Shown: positions 1-5,539 of the stretch, in pieces | Layout: each line of letters starts with the position of its first letter | How positions within the stretch are numbered: position 1 is the first letter of the stretch | NCBI GenBank assembly: GCA_007116535.1 | Contig: SKIG01000058.1 | Coordinates: 1 to 5,539, forward strand | Direction of reading: 5' to 3' | Source of the DNA: Psychroflexus sp. | GTDB lineage: Bacteria; Bacteroidota; Bacteroidia; Flavobacteriales; Flavobacteriaceae | Length of the DNA: 5,539 nucleotides | Translations under genes and position numbers: made by a program | The notes under the pieces: model-generated | The model's input: the letters and a program-made list of their open reading frames with translations, nothing else | Databases searched by the model: none | What the model was told of the DNA's origin: nothing

Positions 1-1
1 A

Positions 2-796
2 AAAAAAAATGAAATCGACATTTTTCCGATTTCTACAGGAAACACACAAGGAATTAACTTAGGAAGTCCGAGTTTTAAAACGCTGGAATTACCCAAAGTA
101 GCTTTACTTGTTGGAGATGGTGTACATGTAAGCGATGCAGGAGAAATATGGTTCAACCTCGATGTTCATTACGAAATACCGGTGACTAAGCTTGATACAA
201 GAAGATTTTCTTCCAAAGATTTGAGTCAATATACGCACCTTATTTTACCACATTTGTATGGGAATGCTCTTAGCAAAAGTGAAGCAGAAAAAATCAAAAC
301 TTGGGTGCAAAACGGGGGTCATTTGATTGCTTACAGAGGAAGCTTCAATTGGCTAAAAAACAACGATTTACTTTCAGGAATTGATACCAAATCAACTGAT
401 TTAAGCGCTGACAATATTCCATTTGAATTACGAAGCAACTTCTATGGAGCACAACGTATTGGGGGAGCTATATTTGAAACTAAACTCGACTTAACTCACC
501 CGATTAATTTTGGATTTTCAGAAGAAAAAGCGCCAAGTTTTAGAAATTTTAGCTTGTTTCTCGAGCCTGCTAAAAACAGTTTTGATAACCCAATAATGTA
601 CACTGAAAACCCTTTACTAAGCGGCTACATCAGCAAAGAAAATCTAGATTTAATTCAATCATCACGCAATTTTGTGACTCAACGAAAAAGTAGAGGAAGA
701 GTCATCTATTTTACAGATAACACAAATTTCAGAGCCTTTTGGATGGGAAGCTTCAAGTATTTGCCCAATGCTATTTTCTTTGGAAATGCAATGTAA
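2..796 (+). CDS. M14-family zinc carboxypeptidase-like protein, C-terminal part (5' end outside window)
   Basis: The reading frame is open from position 2 to the TAA at 794-796, giving the last 264 residues of a longer protein. An internal GTG at 182 could be called as a start, but the 60 codons before it are open and belong to the same conserved domain, so the gene runs off the left edge. The fragment resembles the C-terminal glutamine-amidotransferase-like domain of large (about 800-residue) Bacteroidota M14 carboxypeptidases. Recognisable pieces are KVALLVGDGV (residues 32-41), DAGEIWFNLD (45-54), THPINFGFS, FRNFSLFLEP, LLSGYISKENL and the closing NTNFRAFWMGS ... NAIFFGNAM. The zinc-binding HxxE...H catalytic domain would lie upstream and cannot be seen. 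The fragment has no cysteine, so this domain cannot be a Cys-dependent amidotransferase and is probably structural or ligand-binding. No type IX sorting domain follows. Family recognition is from memory; the substrate is unknown. Confidence 0.82.
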   Translation, partial: KKNEIDIFPISTGNTQGINLGSPSFKTLELPKVALLVGDGVHVSDAGEIWFNLDVHYEIPVTKLDTRRFSSKDLSQYTHLILPHLYGNALSKSEAEKIKTWVQNGGHLIAYRGSFNWLKNNDLLSGIDTKSTDLSADNIPFELRSNFYGAQRIGGAIFETKLDLTHPINFGFSEEKAPSFRNFSLFLEPAKNSFDNPIMYTENPLLSGYISKENLDLIQSSRNFVTQRKSRGRVIYFTDNTNFRAFWMGSFKYLPNAIFFGNAM

Positions 797-857
797 AATA
801 AAATTCAACTAATTGATTTTACTCATATAATGCTCAATTAACACACAATCAATTTCC

Positions 858-884
858 TTGTCAAGCAAGTCTTTTATATTTTTG
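858..884 (+). promoter_or_regulatory. candidate Bacteroidota-type promoter for sdhC
   Basis: TATTTTTG at 877-884 matches the Bacteroidota -7 consensus TAnnTTTG. A TTG at 858-860 lies 16 bp upstream of it, slightly closer than the usual spacing of about 17-23 bp to the -33 element. Transcription would begin near 890, leaving a leader of only about 10 nt before the sdhC ATG at 901. The gap is AT-rich, so a chance match is quite possible. This is a prediction from the consensus only. Confidence 0.3.
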
Positions 885-900
885 TTGAAAACAATGATAT

Positions 901-1557
901 ATGTTTACAAGTTTGGCTAAAAAAATAAGCTTGAGTTTGACAGGTTTATTTTTGTGTTTGTTTTTAGTGATTCACTTACTAGGTAACTTTCAACTCTTAC
1001 TTCCTAAGGAGGAAGCTTTGGTACAATTCAATGCATATGCGGCTTTTCTAACAGGCTTACTACCCATCAAGATAGTATCCTATGGACTTTATGCATCTAT
1101 TGTAGCACATGCGGAAATAAGTTTATGGACAACAATAGAAAATAAAAAAGCTAGCCAAGTCTACAAAAAAGACAAACGCCAAAGAGCAAGTAAGTGGTAC
1201 AGCAGAAATATGGGGATTTTAGGTAGCATAATTTTGCTTTTTATTGTCTTACATATGCGTCAGTTTTGGTACGAATACAAATTTGGTTCGCTTCCCTTAG
1301 ATATAGACGGAAATTTAGATTTATATACGCTTGTTGTAACTACTTACCAAGATTTGACGTACGTTATCATCTATGTTGTAGCGATGATTGCACTTAGTTT
1401 TCACCTAATGCATGGATTTTATAGTGCCTTTAGAACGCTAGGTTTATACCATCCAACATACGTGAACATTGTCAAAAAAGTTGGCTACGGATTTTCGATT
1501 TTAATAGGTATAGGTTACTCAATTATTCCAATTTATGTATACCTGTTTGTAGCTTAA
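901..1557 (+). CDS. sdhC: succinate dehydrogenase cytochrome b subunit (diheme b558 type)
   Basis: This is the membrane anchor of succinate:quinone oxidoreductase. It binds two b hemes and passes electrons from succinate to menaquinone in the inner membrane. The 218-residue protein has five predicted membrane helices (about 8-33, 55-78, 103-124, 150-177 and 194-217), the single-subunit fold seen in Wolinella FrdC and Bacillus SdhC. One histidine falls in each of the first three helices (H25 in VIHLLGN, H70 in IVAHAE, H118 in IVLHMRQF). H168 and H171 lie in the fourth (SFHLMHG). H25, H70, H118 and H171 are the likely axial heme ligands. Aligned by eye, Wolinella FrdC Glu180, two residues before its last heme ligand, corresponds to Leu169, so that E-pathway glutamate is absent. 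The ATG at 901 is the first possible start, because an in-frame TGA lies at 895-897. No Shine-Dalgarno sequence is visible. sdhA follows after 75 bp. Confidence 0.93.
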   Translation: MFTSLAKKISLSLTGLFLCLFLVIHLLGNFQLLLPKEEALVQFNAYAAFLTGLLPIKIVSYGLYASIVAHAEISLWTTIENKKASQVYKKDKRQRASKWYSRNMGILGSIILLFIVLHMRQFWYEYKFGSLPLDIDGNLDLYTLVVTTYQDLTYVIIYVVAMIALSFHLMHGFYSAFRTLGLYHPTYVNIVKKVGYGFSILIGIGYSIIPIYVYLFVA

Positions 1558-1589
1558 TTGAAGAAAAAATATTCAATAAAAAAAGTTTA

Positions 1590-1614
1590 GCACTCAAATT
1601 ACTTATTTGAATGC
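1590..1614. other. imperfect inverted repeat (hairpin) in the sdhC-sdhA spacer
   Basis: GCACTCAAAT (1590-1599) pairs with ATTTGAATGC (1605-1614) around a 5-nt loop, TACTT. Nine of ten positions are Watson-Crick pairs, and the one mismatch is C1593 opposite A1611. No T-run follows on the + strand (the next bases are GATTAG), so it does not look like an intrinsic terminator for sdhC. It could be an mRNA-processing or stability element that sets the SdhC to SdhA ratio, or a chance AT-rich palindrome. The pairing is seen directly; the role is inferred. Confidence 0.45.
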
Positions 1615-1632
1615 GATTAGAAATAAAGAAAA

Positions 1633-3549
1633 ATGAATTTAGACGCTAAAATACCATCAGGACCTCTTGAACAAAAGTGGGAAAACTACAAGCGAAACGC
1701 CAAACTAGTAAATCCCGCTAATCGAAAGAAATTGAAGTTGATTGTTGTAGGAACAGGACTCGCAGGAAGCTCTGCGGCCGCAAGTTTTGCTGAAATGGGC
1801 TACAATGTGGAAGCCTTTTGTTTCCAAGACTCCCCACGCAGAGCACATTCAGTTGCAGCACAAGGAGGTGTAAATGCTTCAAAAAATTACAAGAATGATG
1901 GCGATAGCGTTTATAGAATGTTTCGCGACACCTTAAAAGGTGGCGACTATAGAGCTAGAGAAGCCAATGTATATCGATTGGCAGAATGCTCCATGTCCTT
2001 GATAGATCAAGCTGTAGCGCAAGGTGTTCCGTTTGGACGTGAGTATAGTGGTTACCTAAATAACCGTTCCTTTGGTGGAGTTCAAGTAAGTAGAACTTTT
2101 TATTCTCGTGGACAAACAGGTCAGCAATTATTACTTGGTAGCTACCAAGCAATGATGCGTCAAGTAAATGCAGGCAAAATCACTTTGCATTCATCACATG
2201 AAATGTTGGATTTGGTGTTAGTTGATGGAAAAGCGAAAGGAATTATCAGTAGAAATCTAAATACAGGCGAAATAAAAAGACATGCCGCAGATGCAGTGAT
2301 TATTGCGTCAGGAGGCTTTGGGAAGATATTTTATCTATCTACATTAGCTATGGGATGTAATGGTTCGGCAATCTACCGTGCCTACAAAAAAGGGGCTTAT
2401 ATTGCTAATCCAAGTTGGACACAAATTCACCCTACATCGCTCCCACAATCGGGAAAGCATCAGTCTAAACTAACGTTGATGTCGGAATCACTTAGAAATG
2501 ACGGAAGAATTTGGGTACCAAAACTCAAAGATGAAAAGCGACTACCTAATGATATTCCTGAGGAAGAAAGAGATTATTATTTGGAGAGAAGATATCCTGC
2601 ATTCGGAAACTTAGCCCCAAGAGATATTGCTTCTCGAGCTGCAAAAGAGCGTATCGACAAAGGTTACGGAGTTGGCCCTATGAAAAATGCTGTTTACCTC
2701 GATTTTTCAAGAGCTATCAATGAATATGGCAAAAAAACGATCGAGGAACGCTACGGAAACCTGTTTACGATGTATGAAAAAATTACAGGAATCAATGCGT
2801 ACAAAGAGCCTATGAAAATATCACCCGCTGCCCACTTTTCTATGGGAGGACTTTGGGTAGATTATGAGCTAATGACAAGCATCGAAGGTTTATTTGCGCT
2901 TGGAGAAGCTAACTTTGCAGATCATGGCGCTAATAGATTAGGTGCAAATTCCTTACTCAAAGCTTGTGTAGACGGATATTTTATTGCTCCCTACACGGTA
3001 AGTAACTATTTAGCTGATGCTTTACTTCAGGAGAAAGTAAACACAGAACACCCCGCATTTGAAACTGCTGAAAACAACGTCAAAAATCAGTCAGCTACAT
3101 TTGTTAACAATAAAGGAACTCGATCGGTAGACAGTTTTCATAAGGAGCTTGGTAAAATTTTGTATCACTACTGCGGACTTTCAAGAACTAAAGAAGGCTT
3201 GAAAGAGGCAATCGAGCAAATAAGTAAGCTGAAAAAGTCTTTCCACAAGGAAGTAATTGTACCAGGAGATGAAAAAAGTATCAATGCCGAGTTAGAAAAA
3301 GCAGGAAGAGTGGCAGATTATTTTGATATAGCTTTACTTATGTGTCAAGACGCACTTGAACGCGATGAATCTTGTGGAGCTCATTTTAGAGAAGAATACC
3401 AAACAGAAGATGGCGAAGCTAAAAGAAACGATGACTTATTTCAATTTTCTTCGATATGGAAGTTTCTAGGAGAAGACGTACCTGCAGAGCTTATCAAAGA
3501 AGAATTTATTTTTGAATACGAACAACCAACGACGCGAAGTTATAAGTAA
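1633..3549 (+). CDS. sdhA: succinate dehydrogenase / fumarate reductase flavoprotein subunit
   Basis: This is the catalytic subunit that oxidises succinate to fumarate (or the reverse) on the cytoplasmic face of the membrane. In the 638 residues, the N-terminal FAD-binding motif GTGLAG is at 40-45. H72 in [11 protein letters not shown] is the expected covalent FAD attachment site. The dicarboxylate-site residues are all present: H266 (QIHPTS), R330 (LAPRDIASR, the proton-shuttle arginine), H401 (AAHFSMGG) and R435 (GANRLGANS). The helical C-terminal domain ends in TTRSYK, the usual end for Bacteroidota SdhA, so the protein is complete. It seems about 25-30 residues shorter than typical flavobacterial SdhA as I recall them. 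Much of the difference appears to be a missing insertion near residues 355-375. The ATG at 1633 is preceded by an in-frame TAA at 1624-1626 and an A-rich leader. sdhB does not follow. It could be a fumarate reductase; residues alone do not settle direction. Confidence 0.95.
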   Translation: MNLDAKIPSGPLEQKWENYKRNAKLVNPANRKKLKLIVVGTGLAGSSAAASFAEMGYNVEAFCFQDSPRRAHSVAAQGGVNASKNYKNDGDSVYRMFRDTLKGGDYRAREANVYRLAECSMSLIDQAVAQGVPFGREYSGYLNNRSFGGVQVSRTFYSRGQTGQQLLLGSYQAMMRQVNAGKITLHSSHEMLDLVLVDGKAKGIISRNLNTGEIKRHAADAVIIASGGFGKIFYLSTLAMGCNGSAIYRAYKKGAYIANPSWTQIHPTSLPQSGKHQSKLTLMSESLRNDGRIWVPKLKDEKRLPNDIPEEERDYYLERRYPAFGNLAPRDIASRAAKERIDKGYGVGPMKNAVYLDFSRAINEYGKKTIEERYGNLFTMYEKITGINAYKEPMKISPAAHFSMGGLWVDYELMTSIEGLFALGEANFADHGANRLGANSLLKACVDGYFIAPYTVSNYLADALLQEKVNTEHPAFETAENNVKNQSATFVNNKGTRSVDSFHKELGKILYHYCGLSRTKEGLKEAIEQISKLKKSFHKEVIVPGDEKSINAELEKAGRVADYFDIALLMCQDALERDESCGAHFREEYQTEDGEAKRNDDLFQFSSIWKFLGEDVPAELIKEEFIFEYEQPTTRSYK

Positions 3550-3554
3550 GCTTA
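3547..3554. other. 8-bp palindrome formed by the convergent stop codons of sdhA and apbE
   Basis: TAAGCTTA is a perfect palindrome. Its left TAA is the sdhA stop and its right TTA is the apbE stop read on the other strand, with only GC between them. There is no room for a terminator between the genes, so both transcripts must run into the opposite coding region. The arrangement is seen directly; the palindrome itself may be coincidental. Confidence 0.6.
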
Positions 3555-4559
3555 GTCAACTATAAAGGCTTGAAAGCCGTCAGAAATTTGTAGCTGAATT
3601 TCATCACCTACTGCAACATACAATAATGCGTGCACATTAGTGTATTTCTGAAGAAATTCTCGACTCTTTTCAGCACCCATAGCCATAAATGCAGTGGCAT
3701 AGGCATCGGCCTCCATACATGTATTGGCGATAACAGTTGCACTGATCACATCTGTTTTTTCAGATTTACCGGTTTTAGGATTAATAGTATGAACAAAGCG
3801 GTTGCCTTGATCATCTACGGAAAATTTGCGGTAGTTTCCTGAGGTTGCCATTCCATAACCATTCAACTCTACGATATGTGAAAAGCTTCTATCGTCAACA
3901 GGAGAATCAGGATCTTCGACTCCAATGCGCCAATTATTTCCATTGGCTTGATTGAAACCTTTTCCGACAAGCTCACCACCAACTTCAATTAGGAAGTCTT
4001 CTATATTCTTTTGCTCTAATAATACTCCTAATCGGTCGACAGCATATCCTTTAGCAATTGCATTAAAATCAAGAAAAGCTCCGTTTGGAAATTCTAATGT
4101 GTTAGATGAATTAATTTGAAATTTATCAAAGCCAACAAATTGCATAAGTGAATCGATAACTTTTTCATCATTGATGTTTATATTGTATTTTCTTGGTCCA
4201 AAACCATAAGCATTCACTAATATCCCAACACTTGGGTCAAAGTAAGCATCGGTTTCTTGATAAATTCGCTTGGCCGTTTCAAAATTAGTTACAAATTGAT
4301 TATCTACTTCTATTGTAGTATCCCCGTCATTAATTTTCGAAATATCACTTGTTGAGATATACGTGCTCAAGGATTGATTTAAGACTGTAAAAGTAGAATC
4401 TATTGAGGATGACAACATCAATTCATCTGAATGGAAAAACTGCATAGAAAATGTTGTTCCAAGCGCGTTTCCCTCAAAAATCTGTGGCTTAGGGGATTTT
4501 TCGCAAGAAACGAAAACAAAAATAGCTAATAGCAATTGAAAGAAAAAAGATAGTTTCAT
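3552..4559 (-). CDS. apbE: FAD:protein FMN transferase, lipoprotein
   Basis: ApbE uses FAD to attach FMN by a phosphoester bond to a threonine or serine of target proteins, classically NqrB and NqrC, at the periplasmic side of the inner membrane. The 335-residue protein begins with a lipoprotein signal peptide (KLSFFFQLLLAIFVFVSC) with C19 as the likely lipidated cysteine. No acidic run follows the cysteine, so no surface-export signal is evident. Family motifs appear in order: GTTFSM (34-39), STYISTSDISKIN (65-77), YFDPSVG (106-112), AIAKGYAVDRLG (167-178), EVGGEL (192-197), ATSGNYRKF (238-246), NPKTG (260-264) and ADAYATA (284-290). D285 and T289 are the likely Mg2+ ligands, corresponding to Asp284 and Thr288 of Treponema Ftp. 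The gene begins 9 nt after the preceding small gene and lies downstream of nqrF, which fits a role in NQR maturation. Its stop codon is 2 bp from that of convergent sdhA. Confidence 0.94.
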   Translation of the reverse strand: MKLSFFFQLLLAIFVFVSCEKSPKPQIFEGNALGTTFSMQFFHSDELMLSSSIDSTFTVLNQSLSTYISTSDISKINDGDTTIEVDNQFVTNFETAKRIYQETDAYFDPSVGILVNAYGFGPRKYNININDEKVIDSLMQFVGFDKFQINSSNTLEFPNGAFLDFNAIAKGYAVDRLGVLLEQKNIEDFLIEVGGELVGKGFNQANGNNWRIGVEDPDSPVDDRSFSHIVELNGYGMATSGNYRKFSVDDQGNRFVHTINPKTGKSEKTDVISATVIANTCMEADAYATAFMAMGAEKSREFLQKYTNVHALLYVAVGDEIQLQISDGFQAFIVD

Positions 4560-4568
4560 AAGTGAGTA

Positions 4569-4928
4569 TTAGTTTATTTCAATTAAACCTGAGAAGTTAA
4601 CAACATAATTTTCATCCGAGTCAACAGGTAGTTCATAGTCTGAATTATTAGCTAGTCCAACACCTGCATAATATGTTTTTGCATTGTATTGATCAGCGTG
4701 ATTCTTAACTTTAGTCAGGAATTCTTTGTCATAATCATTGGGTTGATTGGGGTATTCGATGGCTCTAACAATCACAAAGTGAAGCTTTTTATTACGTAAA
4801 ACAACAAATTGAGGGTTTTTTGCCATAACACTATTTACTGTTAGGAATTCAAAGCCCTGATTTTCTAATTCTTTACCAACAATATTCATTGCTAGTTGAT
4901 GTAGTTGTTGTTTGTTTAAAATTGCCAT
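4569..4928 (-). CDS. conserved-looking protein of unknown function between nqrF and apbE
   Basis: The 119-residue soluble protein begins MAILNKQQLHQLAMNIVGK. I do not recognise a named family. The frame stays open upstream to an ATG at 4955, but that start lies in the loop of the terminator hairpin and would add the unconvincing stretch MIWAFYSIV, so the ATG at 4928 is chosen. The apparent order is an N-terminal helix (about 4-23), strands around EFLTVN (27-32) and QFVVLRNKKLHFVIVRA (40-56), a helix (about 66-80) and a strand with a small-residue turn, TYYAGVGLA (84-92). There is no signal peptide, membrane segment or cysteine. This order loosely recalls the PD-(D/E)XK nuclease fold, with FVIVRA where active enzymes have FVEVK, so an inactive relative is possible but unproven. 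It is spaced 9 nt from apbE and probably cotranscribed with it, suggesting a link to NQR or flavinylation by context only. Confidence 0.75.
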   Translation of the reverse strand: MAILNKQQLHQLAMNIVGKELENQGFEFLTVNSVMAKNPQFVVLRNKKLHFVIVRAIEYPNQPNDYDKEFLTKVKNHADQYNAKTYYAGVGLANNSDYELPVDSDENYVVNFSGLIEIN

Positions 4929-4935
4929 TACTATA

Positions 4936-4967
4936 GAATAAAAAGCCCAAATCAAAAGATTTGGGCT
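4936..4967 (-). terminator. intrinsic terminator after nqrF
   Basis: Read on the minus strand, AGCCCAAATC, a TTTT loop and GATTTGGGCT form a perfect 10-bp stem (4944-4953 with 4958-4967), followed directly by TTTTATTC. This is a textbook Rho-independent terminator about 20 nt after the nqrF stop codon. The + strand has no T-run on its 3' side, so it acts on minus-strand transcripts. It ends about 15 nt before the ATG of the next gene, and I see no TAnnTTTG promoter element between nqrF and that gene. Partial readthrough may therefore feed the small gene and apbE. Confidence 0.88.
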
Positions 4968-4987
4968 GATTAAATAAATTACTTTGA

Positions 4988-5539
4988 TTATCCTCCGAAG
5001 TCGTCGAAACGAATATTTTCATCTGGGATACCATAATCTTCACCCATTTTTTGAACTGCTTGGTTCATTAATGGTGGTCCACAGAAATATAACTCAATTT
5101 CTTCTGGTTCTTCGTGTTTGCTTAAATATTGATCGATAACACATTGGTGAATAAATCCTACAAATCCGTCACCTGATTCGTCATTGATATCTTTTTTAAC
5201 TTTCCAGTTGTCTTCTTCTAAAGGCTCAGAAAGTGCCATATAGAATTTGAAGTTAGGGAAATCTTTCTCTAGTGCTCTGAAGTGATCTATATAAAACAAT
5301 TCTCTTCTAGAGCGTCCACCGTACCAATAAGTTACTTTTCTTCCCGTCTTAATAGTTCTGAATAATTCATATAAGTGAGAACGCATTGGAGCCATTCCAG
5401 CACCACCTCCAACGTAAAGCATTTCTGCTTCAGACTCGTTGATAAAGAATTCACCGTAAGGTCCTGAAATAATACACTTGTCCCCTTCTTTAAGATTAAA
5501 GATATAAGAAGAAGCAACACCTGGATTTACATCCATCCA
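4988..5539 (-). CDS. nqrF: Na+-translocating NADH:quinone oxidoreductase subunit F, C-terminal part (5' end outside window)
   Basis: NqrF is the NADH-oxidising subunit of the sodium-pumping NADH:quinone oxidoreductase. It takes a hydride from NADH onto FAD and passes electrons to its N-terminal 2Fe-2S domain and on to the membrane subunits. The window holds the last 183 residues. The frame is open through the right edge (a Trp codon at 5537-5539), so the Met at 5536 is internal. Visible motifs, in fragment numbering, are [12 protein letters not shown] near the start, the pocket segment ISGPYGEFF (about 24-32), the nucleotide-binding GGGAGMAP (44-51) followed by MRSH, the NADH-site motif CGPPLMN (153-159), and the conserved C-terminal end DDFGG (179-183). 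Helix anchor, 2Fe-2S cysteines and the FAD-binding RxYS motif would lie off the right edge, as would nqrA-E. Nothing in the visible part suggests a defect. Its terminator follows directly. Confidence 0.96.
   Translation of the reverse strand, partial: WMDVNPGVASSYIFNLKEGDKCIISGPYGEFFINESEAEMLYVGGGAGMAPMRSHLYELFRTIKTGRKVTYWYGGRSRRELFYIDHFRALEKDFPNFKFYMALSEPLEEDNWKVKKDINDESGDGFVGFIHQCVIDQYLSKHEEPEEIELYFCGPPLMNQAVQKMGEDYGIPDENIRFDDFGG

Noticed and set aside
1..9. A run of nine A bases at the window edge, considered as a programmed frameshift or sequencing-error site.
   Set aside because: It encodes Lys-Lys in a frame that stays open and conserved afterwards; with no sequence upstream, nothing supports a frameshift.
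811..854. AATTGATT (811-818) and AATCAATT (847-854), an 8-bp inverted repeat in the gap after the carboxypeptidase gene, considered as a terminator.
   Set aside because: The arms contain one G-C pair each, the loop is 28 nt and no T-run follows. Such repeats are expected by chance in AT-rich DNA.
1955..2152. A 65-codon open frame on the minus strand inside sdhA.
   Set aside because: It lies wholly within a strongly conserved flavoprotein gene, resembles no known family and has no start context of its own; it is a shadow frame.
3567..3578. GGCT-TGAA-AGCC, a small hairpin near the end of apbE, considered as a terminator for sdhA or apbE.
   Set aside because: The stem is only 4 bp, it lies inside the apbE coding region, and there is no proper T-run on the + strand; on the minus strand the run is only TTT.
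3630..3842. A 70-codon open frame on the + strand opposite apbE, rich in His and Cys.
   Set aside because: It is antisense to conserved ApbE motifs, and its composition is explained by the complementary codons; nothing supports it as a gene.
1633..4559. The idea that ApbE here flavinylates the neighbouring SdhA.
   Set aside because: SdhA binds FAD through His72 by a different, ApbE-independent chemistry, and this SdhA has no FMN-binding domain of the type ApbE modifies. The nqrF side gives a better partner.
5332..5520. A 62-codon minus-strand frame overlapping nqrF in another frame.
   Set aside because: The nqrF frame carries all the conserved motifs here, and the alternative has no recognisable feature.

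Overview
The window looks like a chromosomal segment from a Bacteroidota bacterium, most likely a Flavobacteriales-type organism. The evidence is AT-rich DNA, A-rich and Shine-Dalgarno-free leaders before the genes, an M14 carboxypeptidase with the C-terminal amidotransferase-like domain common in this phylum, a flavobacterial-looking NqrF tail, and an ApbE lipoprotein encoded close to nqrF. The lineage is inferred from remembered protein families, not from a search.

Layout, left half (+ strand): (1) positions 2-796 are the 3' part of a large M14-family zinc carboxypeptidase-like gene whose catalytic domain lies off the left edge. (2) After a 104-bp gap with a weak promoter candidate come sdhC (901-1557), the diheme cytochrome b subunit of succinate:quinone oxidoreductase, and sdhA (1633-3549), its covalently flavinylated catalytic subunit. 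They are separated by an unusually long 75-bp spacer that holds an imperfect hairpin. The iron-sulfur subunit gene sdhB, normally next in a sdhCAB operon, is not there: sdhA runs straight into a convergent gene with 2 bp between the stop codons.

Right half (- strand, read right to left): the last 183 codons of nqrF (4988-5539), encoding the NADH-oxidising subunit of the Na+-translocating NADH:quinone oxidoreductase; a textbook intrinsic terminator (4936-4967); a 119-residue protein of unknown function (4569-4928); and apbE (3552-4559), encoding the lipoprotein FAD:protein FMN transferase that attaches FMN to NqrB and NqrC.

Functionally the window is mostly respiratory. NQR oxidises NADH and SDH oxidises succinate, both feeding the quinone pool, and ApbE matures NQR. 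The catalytic motifs of SdhA, ApbE and NqrF that fall inside the window are intact. I found no mobile element, CRISPR array, tRNA or rRNA. No clearly new system is visible. The points most worth a second look are the sdhCA pair without sdhB, the uncharacterised small protein between nqrF and apbE, and the terminator placed 15 nt before that protein's start codon.
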